From positions 62,001 through 126,000 of the forward strand of contig NZ_FOBG01000001.1 of the NCBI RefSeq assembly GCF_900109645.1: DNA of 64,000 bases, written 5' to 3'. Positions 34,649 to 44,215 of the stretch are shown here, in pieces; the stretch's first letter is position 1; each line of letters opens with the position of its first letter. Below the pieces are notes generated by a model that worked only from the letters and a program-made list of their open reading frames with translations, was not told where the DNA came from and searched no databases. The translations under genes and the position numbers were made by a program. Source of the DNA: Duganella sp. CF402. Its GTDB lineage: Bacteria > Pseudomonadota > Gammaproteobacteria > Burkholderiales > Burkholderiaceae_D.

Positions 34649-35761
34649 ATGTCAATTTCCAGCACCGAAGAAATCGTCGCCGAATTGCGCGCTGGCCGCA
34701 TGGTGATCCTGGTCGATGAAGAAGACCGGGAAAACGAAGGTGACCTGGTGCTCGCGGCGGACTTCGTCACGCCGGAAGCCATCAATTTCATGGTCAAGTA
34801 CGCGCGCGGCCTGGTCTGCCTGACCTTGACCGAAGAGCGCTGCGACCAGCTCGAACTGTCGATGATGTCGTCCAAGAACGGCACCGCCTACGGCACCAAT
34901 TTCACCGTCTCGATCGAAGCGGCCGAAGGCGTGACCACCGGTATTTCGGCCGCCGACCGCGCCAAGACCATCGAAGTGGCTGTGGCCAAGGACGCCAAGC
35001 CATCGGACATCGTCCAGCCGGGCCACATCTTCCCGCTGAAAGCGCAAAAGGGCGGCGTGCTGATGCGCGCTGGCCATACCGAAGCCGGTTGCGACCTGAC
35101 CGCGATGGCCGGCCTGACGCCAGCCTCGGTGATCTGCGAAATCATGAAGGACGACGGCACGATGGCGCGCCTGCCGGACCTGCTGGAATTCGCCAAGGAA
35201 CATAATCTGAAGATCGGCACCATCGCTGACCTGATCCACTACCGCAGCCGCAACGAGTCGCTGGTGGAAAAAGCCGGCGAGCGCACGCTGAAGACCGCCC
35301 ACGGCGACTTCCGAATGATCGCCTACCGCGACAAGCCGAGCGGCTCGGCCCACCTGGCGCTGGTGCATGGCCAGATCGAAAAAGGCAAGGAAACCCTGGT
35401 GCGCGTGCACCAGCCGGTGTCGATCCTGGACATCCTGGAATCGGAAGCGACCACCCACTCGTGGAACCTGTCGTCCTCGATGGCGGCGATCAAGGCGGCC
35501 GACAGCGGCGTGATCGTGCTGCTCAACTGCGAAGAGACTGCCGAGCAGTTCTTCACCCAGTTCGAAGCCCTGTGCAATCCGGTCGAAGTCAAGCCGAAAG
35601 GCCGCGCGGCCAGCATGGACCTGCGCAGCTACGGCATCGGTGCGCAAATCCTGCGCGAAGTCGGCGTCTGCAAGATGCAACTGCTGGCCAGCCCGCGCAA
35701 GATGCCGTCGATGACCGGCTTCAATCTGGAAGTGACCGGCTACGTCGCCAAACCGCAATAA
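34649..35761 (+). CDS. ribBX: RibBX: 3,4-dihydroxy-2-butanone 4-phosphate synthase with a non-catalytic RibA-like domain
   Basis: 370 residues. The N-terminal RibB domain is complete: [10 protein letters not shown] (23-32), GHIFPL (125-130) and HTEAG (143-147). The C-terminal part is related to GTP cyclohydrolase II but lacks its zinc cysteines (no C-x-GD...RCDCG block) and its GRGIGL segment, so it should not hydrolyse GTP. This matches the RibBX variant known from Proteobacteria; a separate RibA must be encoded elsewhere. It follows ribE after 122 bases, which include an A+T-rich segment that could hold its own promoter, and precedes ribH by 25 bases. Confidence 0.9.
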   Translation: MSISSTEEIVAELRAGRMVILVDEEDRENEGDLVLAADFVTPEAINFMVKYARGLVCLTLTEERCDQLELSMMSSKNGTAYGTNFTVSIEAAEGVTTGISAADRAKTIEVAVAKDAKPSDIVQPGHIFPLKAQKGGVLMRAGHTEAGCDLTAMAGLTPASVICEIMKDDGTMARLPDLLEFAKEHNLKIGTIADLIHYRSRNESLVEKAGERTLKTAHGDFRMIAYRDKPSGSAHLALVHGQIEKGKETLVRVHQPVSILDILESEATTHSWNLSSSMAAIKAADSGVIVLLNCEETAEQFFTQFEALCNPVEVKPKGRAASMDLRSYGIGAQILREVGVCKMQLLASPRKMPSMTGFNLEVTGYVAKPQ

Positions 35762-35786
35762 TTTAACCAACATACAAGAGGCCATC

Positions 35787-36275
35787 ATGACCGTAGGAAG
35801 CTACGAAACCAACCTGAACGGCGAAGACCTGCGCATTGGCGTGGTACAAGCCCGTTTTAACGAAGACATCTGCCACGGCCTGCTGTCCGCTTGCCTGGCC
35901 GAGCTCAAGCACCTGGGCGTGGCTGACGAAGACATCCTGCATGTGACCGTGCCGGGCGCGCTGGAAGTGCCGCTGGTGCTGCAGAAGATGGCTGAGTCGC
36001 AGCAGTTCGACGCGCTGATCGCGCTGGGCGCCATCATCCGTGGTGAGACTTATCACTTCGAGCTGGTGTCGAACGAATCGGGCGCGGGCATCACCCGCAT
36101 CGGCCTGGACTACGGCATCCCGATCGCCAACGCCATCCTGACCACCGAGAACGACGAGCAGGCCGAAGTGCGCATGGCGGTCAAAGGCGCCGATGCTGCG
36201 CGCGTAGCCGTCGAAATGGCCAACCTGACCATCGCTCTGGAAGAGCTGAGCCAGGACCAAGGCGACGACGAGTAA
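35787..36275 (+). CDS. ribH: 6,7-dimethyl-8-ribityllumazine synthase
   Basis: 162 residues. [38 protein letters not shown], and [20 protein letters not shown] with the catalytic His are the family landmarks. It condenses the RibBX product with the pyrimidine intermediate and makes the substrate of RibE. Operon position between ribBX and nusB is standard. Confidence 0.97.
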   Translation: MTVGSYETNLNGEDLRIGVVQARFNEDICHGLLSACLAELKHLGVADEDILHVTVPGALEVPLVLQKMAESQQFDALIALGAIIRGETYHFELVSNESGAGITRIGLDYGIPIANAILTTENDEQAEVRMAVKGADAARVAVEMANLTIALEELSQDQGDDE

Positions 36276-36304
36276 TTAATAAGTAATTTAAAATAGGTAG
36301 AACC

Positions 36305-36775
36305 ATGAACGAGAAGACTTTGCACGCCAACCCAAGCAAGAACCGCACGCCGCGTCATCGCGCGCGCGAGTTCGCGCTGCAAGGGTTGTACCAGTGGCTG
36401 CTGAATAACGAATCCGCCTCCACGGTGGTCAACCACATCCGCGGCGCGCACGGCTTCGACAAGGCCGATGCCGAGCACTTCACCGTGCTGCTGAACGGCG
36501 CCATCGGTTCGTCGGTGGAACTGCGCGAGATGTTCGCGCCGCTGGTGGACCGTGGCATCAACGAGCTGTCGCCGATCGAGCACGCGGTGCTGCTGATCGG
36601 TGCCTACGAGCTGAAGAACAACCAGGAAATTCCTTACCGCGTCGTCATCAACGAAGCGGTGGAACTGACCAAGTCGTTTGGCGGTATCGATGGCCACAAG
36701 TATGTCAACGGTGTGCTGGACAAGCTGGCCGCCCAGCTGCGTCCGGACGAAGTTGCTGCCGACAAGAAGCGCTAA
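36305..36775 (+). CDS. nusB: Transcription antitermination factor NusB
   Basis: 156 residues. RHRAREFALQGLYQWLLN, LVDRGINELSPIEHAVLLIG and YELKNNQEIPYRVVINEAVE followed by FGGIDGHKYVNGVLDKLA are NusB hallmarks. It binds boxA RNA with NusE in rRNA antitermination. The link with ribH is common in Proteobacteria. A strong terminator follows. Confidence 0.97.
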   Translation: MNEKTLHANPSKNRTPRHRAREFALQGLYQWLLNNESASTVVNHIRGAHGFDKADAEHFTVLLNGAIGSSVELREMFAPLVDRGINELSPIEHAVLLIGAYELKNNQEIPYRVVINEAVELTKSFGGIDGHKYVNGVLDKLAAQLRPDEVAADKKR

Positions 36776-36793
36776 GCGTTTCTCAAGTATCGT

Positions 36794-36831
36794 TGAAAGC
36801 CACCCACGGTAGCGTGCGGTGGCTTTTTTTA
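36794..36831 (+). terminator. Terminator of the rib-nusB operon
   Basis: AAAGCCACC (36796-36804), loop CACGGTAGCGTGC (itself able to pair), GGTGGCTTT (36818-36826), then TTTTT. Confidence 0.9.
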
Positions 36832-36903
36832 TGGGCCGCTTGACCGCAATAGCGGCAGTGATGATGATTGCTTTTTCGGTAATTCTGGAGCGGTATCATC
36901 GAC

Positions 36904-37593
36904 TTGCCCACCCCAAGCTGGCGCCGACGCGGCTGGCTGGCGCTGATCGGCGGCGCCCACCTGCTGGCGCTGATGTGCTGGAAAGCGCCTGAGAGGCCGA
37001 TGGCGGCCTCCGTGGCGCCGCATGTGCCGATCACCTATATTTTGACGCCGTTCAAGCCGCTACGGCCGCTTCCGCCACCCAAGCCGGCGGCGCAGGCGCC
37101 GGAGCGGCCTTCACGCGTCCTAGCCGCGCGTCTGCCCGAGGCGATTGTTGCTGCGCCCCGGCCGCTGTCCGAGCCGCAGCCGATCACTGCGCCATCGGCG
37201 CCCACACCGGCGGCGGTGGCCGATACCCAGGCCGTCACGCTGCCGCCCGATCCGTTTGCCGTACCGGTCAAGCCGCAGGATGATCTTAAGCAGCGTGCGC
37301 TCAAGGGCGCGCTGGCCGCCGACCAAAAGGCGCGCAAGGAAGATGCGTGGACCCAGCGCGACCGCAAATACGTCAACGACGAAACCGCGCTGGCGACCGC
37401 CATCGGCAAGGCTTACAAAGACCGCAGCAGTGGAGCGATAGGGGAGTTCACGGCGCCGGACGGCAGCCGCGTGACCAAATGGCGTTTGCCGGGCGGTGCG
37501 GTGGTTTGCTATTACAAGGAATCGAACAGCTTTGGCGGTGGGCGGGATCCGTTCAAGGATTCCGGCCGGGTCTCGGCCCGGTCCTGCCCATAA
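36904..37593 (+). CDS. Proline-rich single-pass membrane protein, unknown
   Basis: 229 residues if started at TTG 36904; an in-frame stop lies at 36880 and GGAG at 36887-36890, so TTG is the most likely start though the spacing is long. A transmembrane anchor (about 10-26, WLALIGGAHLLALMCW) follows a short basic N-terminus (RRR). Residues about 38-120 are Pro/Ala-rich (FKPLRPLPPPKPAAQAPERP), like the spanning region of TonB proteins. The C-terminal 100 residues are charged and contain a small domain (GEFTAPDGSRVTKWRLPGGA, then VVCYYKESNSFGG). No TonB C-terminal motif is seen. No family recognised. Confidence 0.7.
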   Translation: MPTPSWRRRGWLALIGGAHLLALMCWKAPERPMAASVAPHVPITYILTPFKPLRPLPPPKPAAQAPERPSRVLAARLPEAIVAAPRPLSEPQPITAPSAPTPAAVADTQAVTLPPDPFAVPVKPQDDLKQRALKGALAADQKARKEDAWTQRDRKYVNDETALATAIGKAYKDRSSGAIGEFTAPDGSRVTKWRLPGGAVVCYYKESNSFGGGRDPFKDSGRVSARSCP

Positions 37594-37596
37594 ATG

Positions 37597-37624
37597 AAAA
37601 AAGCCACCTGACCAAGGTGGCTTT
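37597..37624 (-). terminator. Terminator of the lytic transglycosylase gene
   Basis: AAAGCCACCT (37600-37609), loop GACCA, AGGTGGCTTT (37615-37624). The T-run lies on the minus strand, so it ends the leftward gene; the rightward gene at 36904 may also use the stem. Confidence 0.85.
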
Positions 37625-37642
37625 CATATATGCACGGCTAAA

Positions 37643-38530
37643 TTACAGACCGGCGATCTGCGTACCGCTGACCGATTTCTCGGCGGCAGCGACTGGCGCT
37701 GCTGGTTTGGCTGGGGCGGCTGCCATCACCGGAGTGATGGTCGGCACCTTCTTACCAGCCGAAACTTGCTTCAGGCGATTGTACTCAGCCAGAACGCGCG
37801 AACCGTAACCATCATCGGTTTCAAACGCGGCGGCGCCGACGTAGCTCTTCAGGCCGGCTTCCACCGAACCGCCACGGGTCACATAATCCTTCAGGATCAG
37901 CGAACCGACGCGGATGTTGGCGACCGGGTTCAGCGCGGCTTGCAGGCCGCCCATGTCCTGGAACTTCTCGTGGTGCACCTTCGACATGACTTGCATCAGG
38001 CCTTGCGCGCCCATCGGGCTTTCCGCGAACGGATTCAGACCCGACTCGATCGACATCACCGCCAGGATCAGCAGCGGATCGAGCTTGATTTCACGTGCGG
38101 TCAGATAAGCGGTCGACACCAGCATGTTGGCGGCGTCACCGGCTACGCGGTAACGCTTGGACAGCCAGGTGGTGACCCATTTCTGCTGTTTCTCGGTGCC
38201 CAGCAGGGCTTTTTCTTCGGCGGTCAGCGGCGCGGTCGAGGCGGTGACGGTGGCTGGCGCCTCCATCAGCGCGTCCAGCGGCGGCGCGGTGACTGCTACA
38301 ACTTCCGCGTCCGGAACGCGGTTCAAACTGTCGCTGAGGGCCTTGGCCAGGTCAGGACGGACAAACAGTACTGCCATTACTACCAGAGCGGTCACACCCA
38401 CAATGGTCAGGGTGTGCTGGGCGGTGGTCAACACGCCCTTTGCCGAAATGCTGGCCGTGGTGAACCACGCAGCTGGCTGGCGAGCCATAGTACGGGCAAA
38501 CGTAGTTGCGCCGGTGATGCGATTAATCAT
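37643..38530 (-). CDS. Lytic transglycosylase domain protein (SLT fold)
   Basis: 295 residues from the ATG at 38530 (AGGGGAA upstream). A transmembrane segment near residues 40-60 (LTIVGVTALVVMAVLFV) anchors it. The SLT domain has the catalytic Glu in VMSIESGLNPFAESPMGAQG, then LMQVMSKV, NPVANIRVGSLILKDYV and VGAAAFETDDGYGSRVLAEY. It would cut peptidoglycan between MurNAc and GlcNAc. The C-terminus is Ala/Pro/Lys-rich. No cleavable signal peptide. It is monocistronic. Confidence 0.88.
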   Translation of the reverse strand: MINRITGATTFARTMARQPAAWFTTASISAKGVLTTAQHTLTIVGVTALVVMAVLFVRPDLAKALSDSLNRVPDAEVVAVTAPPLDALMEAPATVTASTAPLTAEEKALLGTEKQQKWVTTWLSKRYRVAGDAANMLVSTAYLTAREIKLDPLLILAVMSIESGLNPFAESPMGAQGLMQVMSKVHHEKFQDMGGLQAALNPVANIRVGSLILKDYVTRGGSVEAGLKSYVGAAAFETDDGYGSRVLAEYNRLKQVSAGKKVPTITPVMAAAPAKPAAPVAAAEKSVSGTQIAGL

Positions 38531-38991
38531 AGAGTTCCCCTGAAATGTCCGTAAAAGCGATCCCCCGCCAGCGTCAAACGCAGCTAAACAGGTGCTAATG
38601 CCGTGCATCAGAAATATCTCGTTCGTCGTTACTGTAGGTAGTACACGAGAACGCCTTCATTGCTTGCTTGTTGCTGATCTCTCCCGCAGGAGTCAACCAG
38701 ATGCAATACAACTACAACCGGGGAGCAAGGCAAGACGCCTTTGAAAACACTCCTTAAAATGTCATGTGGAGCCCCGACTCCGTGAATGTATGAGGGACAT
38801 AAAAGTCAGACCTCATCAAGTAGGGTGGATTGTAGAAGGCGTTTTATATCAAGTCAATACTAACGTCAATCGTTTTTATAACTTTTAAATCTAGAATTTT
38901 GCCTTGCTAGCGATGGAAAACCAATAAAATCAATCACTTGACCTGTATTTTTAAACAGTGCGCTTTAATGTAAGAAAATATTAAAAAACCG
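38531..38991. other. 461-base intergenic region with divergent promoters and a candidate 18-codon ORF
   Basis: The right half (38830-38990) is strongly A+T-rich. A tiny ORF with good ribosome binding site lies at 38701-38757. A 9-base inverted pair (AACGCCTTC 38651-38659, GAAGGCGTT 38837-38845) could close a long transcript. No tRNA or known RNA family recognised. Confidence 0.5.
38701..38757 (+). CDS. Possible 18-residue peptide ORF
   Basis: ATG at 38701, TAA at 38755-38757, peptide MQYNYNRGARQDAFENTP. AGGAG (38688-38692) stands eight bases before the ATG, a good Shine-Dalgarno position. The length is so short that chance is possible, and no family is known. Confidence 0.25.
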   Translation: MQYNYNRGARQDAFENTP

Positions 38992-40476
38992 ATGAAATAT
39001 TCCGATCTACGAGATTTTATTTCCCAACTGCAAGCAATGGGTGAACTTAAGCCCATTTTAAGCCCCGTTTCGCCGCATTTAGAGATGACCGAGGTGTGCG
39101 ACCGCACCTTGCGCGCCGGTGGCCCGGCCTTGCTATTCCAACATCCGACCGGCCACAGCATGCCGGTGCTGGCCAATTTGTTCGGTACGCAGCGCCGCGT
39201 GGCGTTGGGCATGGGCGCGGAGAACGTCAGCGAGCTGCGCAAGATCGGCCATGTGTTGTCGCGCTTGAAAGAGCCGGAACCGCCGAAGGACTTCAAGGAC
39301 TTGCTGGGCCTGGGCTCGCTGGTGAAGGCCGTGTGGGATATGGCGCCGAAAGAGCTGCGTGGCGCGCCGTGCCAGGAGATCGTGTGGGAAGGCGCCGATG
39401 TCGATTTGTCGAAATTGCCGATCCAGCACTGCTGGCCGGGCGACGTGGCGCCTTTAATTACCTGGGGCCTTGTTATTACCAAGGGCCCTAATAAGAAGCG
39501 CCAGAATCTCGGCATCTATCGCCAGCAGGTGCTGGGTCCTAACAAGGTCATCATGCGCTGGCTGGCCCATCGCGGCGGCGCGCTGGACTTCCGCGAGCAC
39601 GCCATCCAAAGCAAAGGGAAGCCTTATCCTGTCTGTGTCGCTTTGGGCGCGGACCCCGCTACTATATTAGGTGCAGTGACGCCGGTGCCAGATTCCTTGT
39701 CGGAATATCAGTTCGCCGGCCTGCTGCGCGGCAGTCGCACCGAGCTGGTCAAGGCGATCGGCAGCGAGCTGCGCGTGCCGGCGTCGGCCGAGATCGTGCT
39801 GGAAGGGCATATCTATCCGGACGAAAACCATCCGTCCGGTTACGAGCATGCGCTGGAGGGGCCGTATGGCGACCACACCGGTTATTACAATGAGCAGGAC
39901 TGGTTCCCGGTGTTCACCATCGACCGCATCACCATGCGCCGCGACCCGATTTATCACTCGACCTACACCGGCAAACCGCCGGATGAGCCGGCCGTGCTGG
40001 GGCTGGCGCTGAACGAGGTGTTTGTGCCGCTGCTGCAGAAGCAGTTCAGCGAGATCACCGATTTCCATTTGCCGTCGGAAGGTTGCAGTTATCGCATGGC
40101 GGTGGTGCAGATCAAGAAGCAGTACGCCGGCCATGCCAAGCGCGTGATGTTTGGCGTGTGGAGCTTCCTGCGCCAGTTCATGTACACCAAGTTCATTGTG
40201 GTGGTGGATGAGGACGTGAATATCCGCGACTGGAACGAGGTGATTTGGGCCATCACCACCCGCGTCGATCCGACCCGCGATACCACGCTGGTCGACAATA
40301 CGCCGATCGACTACCTCGACTTTGCCTCGCCGGTAAGCGGCCTGGGCAGCAAGATGGGCATCGACGCCACCAACAAGTGGCCGGGTGAAACCACCCGCGA
40401 GTGGGGTACGGTGATCACCATGTCGCCCGAGGTGAAAACACGGGTGGATCAGATTTGGCAGGAATTGGGGCTGTAA
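38992..40476 (+). CDS. ubiD: UbiD-family decarboxylase (4-hydroxy-3-polyprenylbenzoate)
   Basis: 494 residues, about the E. coli UbiD length. [20 protein letters not shown] is the typical start. Later blocks: [60 protein letters not shown] and [20 protein letters not shown]. UbiD uses prenylated FMN made by UbiX to decarboxylate a ubiquinone precursor. There is no Shine-Dalgarno site before the ATG. The ffs promoter begins inside its last codons. Confidence 0.95.
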   Translation: MKYSDLRDFISQLQAMGELKPILSPVSPHLEMTEVCDRTLRAGGPALLFQHPTGHSMPVLANLFGTQRRVALGMGAENVSELRKIGHVLSRLKEPEPPKDFKDLLGLGSLVKAVWDMAPKELRGAPCQEIVWEGADVDLSKLPIQHCWPGDVAPLITWGLVITKGPNKKRQNLGIYRQQVLGPNKVIMRWLAHRGGALDFREHAIQSKGKPYPVCVALGADPATILGAVTPVPDSLSEYQFAGLLRGSRTELVKAIGSELRVPASAEIVLEGHIYPDENHPSGYEHALEGPYGDHTGYYNEQDWFPVFTIDRITMRRDPIYHSTYTGKPPDEPAVLGLALNEVFVPLLQKQFSEITDFHLPSEGCSYRMAVVQIKKQYAGHAKRVMFGVWSFLRQFMYTKFIVVVDEDVNIRDWNEVIWAITTRVDPTRDTTLVDNTPIDYLDFASPVSGLGSKMGIDATNKWPGETTREWGTVITMSPEVKTRVDQIWQELGL

Positions 40477-40484
40477 GGTATAAT
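40455..40484 (+). promoter_or_regulatory. Promoter of the SRP RNA gene
   Basis: TTGGCA (40455-40460) and TATAAT (40479-40484) are separated by 18 bases, partly inside the end of ubiD. Transcription would start near 40491, the 5' end of the SRP RNA. Confidence 0.8.
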
Positions 40485-40490
40485 GACATC

Positions 40491-40590
40491 TGGCGGGCCC
40501 CTGCGCATTGTGGCATGGTCAACCTGGTCAGGTCGGGAACGAAGCAGCCACAGCCGTTCACCATAAGTGCCGCAGATCAGGCTCGCCTCC
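40491..40590 (+). ncRNA. ffs: Signal recognition particle 4.5S RNA
   Basis: The conserved domain IV hairpin GGTCAGGTCGGGAACGAAGC followed by AGCCA is unmistakable (about 40528-40552). The ends pair (GGCGGGCC near the 5' end with GGCTCGCC near 40580-40587). It binds Ffh and directs membrane proteins to the inner membrane. A strong promoter and terminator flank it. Confidence 0.95.
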
Positions 40591-40600
40591 TTATTCAAAG

Positions 40601-40630
40601 AAAAAGCTCCCCTCGGGGAGCTTTTTTTTA
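40601..40630. terminator. Terminator between ffs and the opposing gene
   Basis: AAAAGCTCCCC-TC-GGGGAGCTTTT with T-runs on both strands. It serves ffs (+) and the gene at 40628 (-). Confidence 0.92.
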
Positions 40631-41290
40631 TTCCGAATCCAGCTCGGCTTCGAACGGTCGCTCGGATGCGACCATCAGTGGATTCTCCTTCAGCAGCGCC
40701 GAGTCGGGCTTCAGCTTGATCTGGTGCTTGGCATCGGTGTTGTAGGTCGCGCCGCCTACCTTCAGCTGGGCCGGGTGGTTGAACTTGAATACCACCACCT
40801 TGACGCTCGGCGCGAACATGCTCAGCGCGCCAGCCATTTTCTTGATGGCCTGGTTCATCTGGCCGACGCTGCTCATCACTGGCGCGTAGTTCCACTGCAA
40901 GCCCTCCGGCAGTGGCGTGACGGCGTCATAGCCGACGGCCGACTTTTCGCCTTTCGGCAGGCTGGTCATGACTTTGGCGTCGTCCGTCATCCATTTTGGA
41001 TTCGGCACCAGCGTCATGCGGTAGTCCGGCGACAGCGCCGGTAGTTGCTGGCGTTCGCCGCCTTGCACCACGGTCAGCACGACGTCGGACGGCTTGATGC
41101 TTTTATTTTGCGGTTTGACGGTCAGGTAGAGGTTGACCTTGTCGCGTTCGGCGGCCGGCAGGGCGTAGAACTTGTCGAGGCGCAGGTCCTCCACCAGTTT
41201 TTTGTAGGGATGCCATTCGCGTTCATCGGCGTGGGCGGCGAGGGACAGCAACAGCAGGGGAGTCAGGGCAAGTTTTTTCATTTTTGGCAT
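40628..41290 (-). CDS. Hypothetical periplasmic protein
   Basis: 220 residues. MPKMKKLALTPLLLLSLAAHADEREWHP shows a signal peptide cut at about residue 21; the second ATG (41281) is the likelier start. The mature part is mixed alpha/beta with no Cys. It has blocks such as YKKLVEDLRLDKFYALPAAE, VNLYLTVKPQNKSI and MFAPSVKVVVFKFNHP. I do not recognise the family with certainty. It converges with ffs and diverges from dnaX. Confidence 0.75.
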   Translation of the reverse strand: MPKMKKLALTPLLLLSLAAHADEREWHPYKKLVEDLRLDKFYALPAAERDKVNLYLTVKPQNKSIKPSDVVLTVVQGGERQQLPALSPDYRMTLVPNPKWMTDDAKVMTSLPKGEKSAVGYDAVTPLPEGLQWNYAPVMSSVGQMNQAIKKMAGALSMFAPSVKVVVFKFNHPAQLKVGGATYNTDAKHQIKLKPDSALLKENPLMVASERPFEAELDSE

Positions 41291-41395
41291 GTTAAAAGAA
41301 AAACAAATTGTAGGGCGAAAACGCAGACTTACCTAATCCAGTCGCGACTTGTTACAATTGCCGCTTTGGCACCCGCGATACGGTAAAATCCCAGC

Positions 41396-43840
41396 ATGTC
41401 CTATCAAGTCCTCGCCCGTAAATATCGCCCCCGCAACTTCGAAACGCTCGTCGGCCAGGAGCACGTGGTTCGCGCGCTGACGCATGCTTTGCATAGCGGC
41501 CGGCTGCATCACGCCTATCTGTTCACCGGAACGCGCGGCGTGGGTAAAACCACCTTGTCGCGGATCCTGGCCAAGTCGCTTAATTGCGTCGGGCCGGATG
41601 GCAATGGCGGCATCACCGCTACGCCGTGCGGCGTGTGTGAGGCGTGTACCGCCATCGATGCGGGGCGCTTTGTCGATTACATCGAGATGGATGCGGCGTC
41701 CAATCGCGGCGTCGATGAGATGGCGCAGTTGCTGGAGCAGGCGGTGTACGCGCCGACCAATGCACGCTTCAAGGTCTATATGATCGACGAGGTGCACATG
41801 CTGACCAACCACGCCTTCAACTCGATGCTGAAGACGCTGGAAGAGCCTCCGGAGCACGTCAAGTTCATTCTGGCGACCACCGATCCGCAGAAGATTCCTG
41901 TTACCGTGCTGTCGCGCTGCCTGCAGTTCAATCTGAAGCAGATGCCGCCGGGGCACATCATCGGCCATCTGGAAAATATTCTCGGACAAGAAGGCATTAC
42001 CTTTGAGCAGCCGGCTTTGCGCCTGCTGGCCACGGGTGCGCATGGTTCGATGCGTGATGCTTTGTCGCTGACCGATCAGGCGATTGCCTACGCCGCCGGT
42101 GCGGTGACGCTGGACGCGGTGCAAGGCATGCTTGGTGCGCTCGATCAGTCGTACCTGATTCGCTTGCTGGATGCATTGGCAGCGCAGGATGGCGCCGATC
42201 TGTTGGCCGTGGCCGATGAGATGGCCACGCGCAGCCTGTCGTACAACGGCGCCTTGCAGGATCTGGGCACCTTGCTGCACCGGATCGCGCTGGCGCAGAC
42301 GGTGCCGGCCGCCTTGCCGGAAGATCTGCCGGAGTATGCGGATATCGTGCGCCTCGCAGGTTTGTTTGACGCGGAAGAAGTGCAGCTGTATTACCAGATC
42401 GCAGTGCATGGCCGCAATGAGTTGGGCCTGGCGCCGGATGAATATGCCGGCTTCTCGATGACCTTGTTACGGATGTTGGCCTTTCGCCCCGGCGTAGGCG
42501 GGGCGGAGGGACAAGCAGCGGCAGCACCGGCGGTATCGCGCCAGGCGGCGATGGCTTCGGCCCGCGCCGCAGCGGGCGCCGCACCGGCGCGCGCGGCCGC
42601 CAACGTACAAGCGAGCCACGCCAGCGTGGTGCCGCCGTCGGTCATCGCCGGCGCCGCCGCGATGGCGCGCGAAGCCGCATCGCCAGTGGCCGTCGCCGCG
42701 CAAGCACCCGTCGCGCCGCAGCCAGCCGCTGCACCGTCGCCAGCTGCTGTCGTGCAACCGCCGGTCAGCGCGGCACCTGCGCCAAGCGCACCGCCGCCAG
42801 CACCTCCGGCCGCCGCGCCAGCACCCGCAGCGCCGATCAGCACCGCGCGTGCCGCGATCAACGCTGCGTTGGAAGCGGCTCGCGCCGCGTCGCGTCCGGG
42901 CGGCGCACGTCCGGCCGCCAGCGCACCAGTCGCAGCGCCAGCGCCAGAAGCACCGTCGTCGCCTCCCAGCGTAAGCGCCGCTTCGACGGCGCCAGTACCA
43001 TCCGCGCCGCAAGCTGTCGCGCCGCAAGCGCCTGCCGCCGTGCAGACTCCTGCTGCCGCGCCAGCGCGTCCGGCGCCGTGGGAAGACATGCCGCCAGCCG
43101 CTGACGGTGGCGCTGCCGTTCTGGAAGCGCCGGCCCGCGTGGCACCGCCTGCGGCTGCTCCGCAGTACGTCGCGCCTGCGCCGCAAGCCAAAGCCAAGCC
43201 GCCAGTCGCCGAAGACGACGACCTGCCACCGTGGGTCACCGAATTCTCCGACGACTCCGCCATGCCAGCCCAAGGCGCCGCGCATCCATACGCACCTGAG
43301 CCAGCGACGCAAAGCCAAAGCGCGCCGGCCCAGCAAGCGAACGATCCGCACGCCATCGCCATGCCGGCCCGCGCCGCGCCGGCGCCAGCCAAGGCGCCAT
43401 ACGCCTACGTCATCACGCCCGTTCCCGAACTGAACTGGGACGGCAACTGGCCAGCCGTGGCCGCCGCGCTGCCACTGCGCGGCACCGCCCAGCAACTGGC
43501 GATGCAGGCCGAAATGGTCAAGTGCTATTTCGAAGGCAATGCCTTCGTGATCGCCCTGCGCGTGCCGATCGAAACCTGGCGCACTCCCGGCAACATCGAA
43601 AAACTGACCACCGCGCTGACCGAGCGCTTCAGCCGCACGGTGCGTGTGGACAGTGAACTGGGCGCCGTCTGGTACACCGCCAGCGCCGAGGCGCAAGCCT
43701 ACCGCGAAGCCTGCCAGCGCGCCGCCGAGGAAACCATCGCCAACGATCCTTTCGTGAACAGCATGATCCGCGAACTGGACGCCTGGGTTGTCCCAAGCTC
43801 CATCGTGCCGCCACAGACCAGCGCGGCTGCGGCCGCCTGA
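41396..43840 (+). CDS. dnaX: DNA polymerase III subunits gamma/tau
   Basis: 814 residues. Walker A GTRGVGKT (45-52), zinc cysteines 64, 78, 81 and 84, DEVH (131-134) and the SRC sensor (VLSRCLQF) are present, so the clamp-loader ATPase is intact. From about residue 365 to 655 the chain is a very long Ala/Pro-rich linker. The C-terminal tau domain (WPAVAAALPLRGTAQQLAMQ and on) should bind the polymerase core and DnaB. I see no A-AAA-AAG slippery site, so a frameshifted gamma form is not evident. First gene of dnaX-ybaB-recR. Confidence 0.97.
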   Translation: MSYQVLARKYRPRNFETLVGQEHVVRALTHALHSGRLHHAYLFTGTRGVGKTTLSRILAKSLNCVGPDGNGGITATPCGVCEACTAIDAGRFVDYIEMDAASNRGVDEMAQLLEQAVYAPTNARFKVYMIDEVHMLTNHAFNSMLKTLEEPPEHVKFILATTDPQKIPVTVLSRCLQFNLKQMPPGHIIGHLENILGQEGITFEQPALRLLATGAHGSMRDALSLTDQAIAYAAGAVTLDAVQGMLGALDQSYLIRLLDALAAQDGADLLAVADEMATRSLSYNGALQDLGTLLHRIALAQTVPAALPEDLPEYADIVRLAGLFDAEEVQLYYQIAVHGRNELGLAPDEYAGFSMTLLRMLAFRPGVGGAEGQAAAAPAVSRQAAMASARAAAGAAPARAAANVQASHASVVPPSVIAGAAAMAREAASPVAVAAQAPVAPQPAAAPSPAAVVQPPVSAAPAPSAPPPAPPAAAPAPAAPISTARAAINAALEAARAASRPGGARPAASAPVAAPAPEAPSSPPSVSAASTAPVPSAPQAVAPQAPAAVQTPAAAPARPAPWEDMPPAADGGAAVLEAPARVAPPAAAPQYVAPAPQAKAKPPVAEDDDLPPWVTEFSDDSAMPAQGAAHPYAPEPATQSQSAPAQQANDPHAIAMPARAAPAPAKAPYAYVITPVPELNWDGNWPAVAAALPLRGTAQQLAMQAEMVKCYFEGNAFVIALRVPIETWRTPGNIEKLTTALTERFSRTVRVDSELGAVWYTASAEAQAYREACQRAAEETIANDPFVNSMIRELDAWVVPSSIVPPQTSAAAAA

Positions 43841-43882
43841 TCGCCCCCTTAAACAACTTACCGCAATACGGAGAACTCCACC

Positions 43883-44209
43883 ATGATGAAGAACCAACTG
43901 GCCGGCCTGATGAAACAAGCCCAGGCAATGCAAGACAATATGAAAAAAGCCCAGGACTCGCTGGCGCTGATCGAAGTCGAAGGCCAATCGGGCGCCGGCC
44001 TGGTCAAGGTCGTGATGACCTGCAAGAACGACGTCAAGCGCGTGTCGATCGACCCGTCGCTGCTGGCCGACGACAAAGACATGCTGGAAGACCTGGTGGC
44101 CGCCGCCTTCAACGACGCCGTGCGCAAGGCCGAAGCCACCGCCGCCGAAAAGATGAGCGGCCTGACCGCCGGCATGAACCTGCCGGCCGGCTTCAAGATG
44201 CCATTCTAA
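43883..44209 (+). CDS. ybaB: YbaB/EbfC nucleoid-associated protein
   Basis: 108 residues. [60 protein letters not shown] and [18 protein letters not shown] are family blocks. It is a small dimeric DNA-binding protein. Standard place between dnaX and recR, with a 6-base gap before recR. Confidence 0.96.
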   Translation: MMKNQLAGLMKQAQAMQDNMKKAQDSLALIEVEGQSGAGLVKVVMTCKNDVKRVSIDPSLLADDKDMLEDLVAAAFNDAVRKAEATAAEKMSGLTAGMNLPAGFKMPF

Positions 44210-44215
44210 GGAACC

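Noticed and set aside
42480..43400. Programmed frameshift in dnaX giving a gamma form
   Set aside because: No A-AAA-AAG-like slippery run with downstream stem was seen in the linker region.
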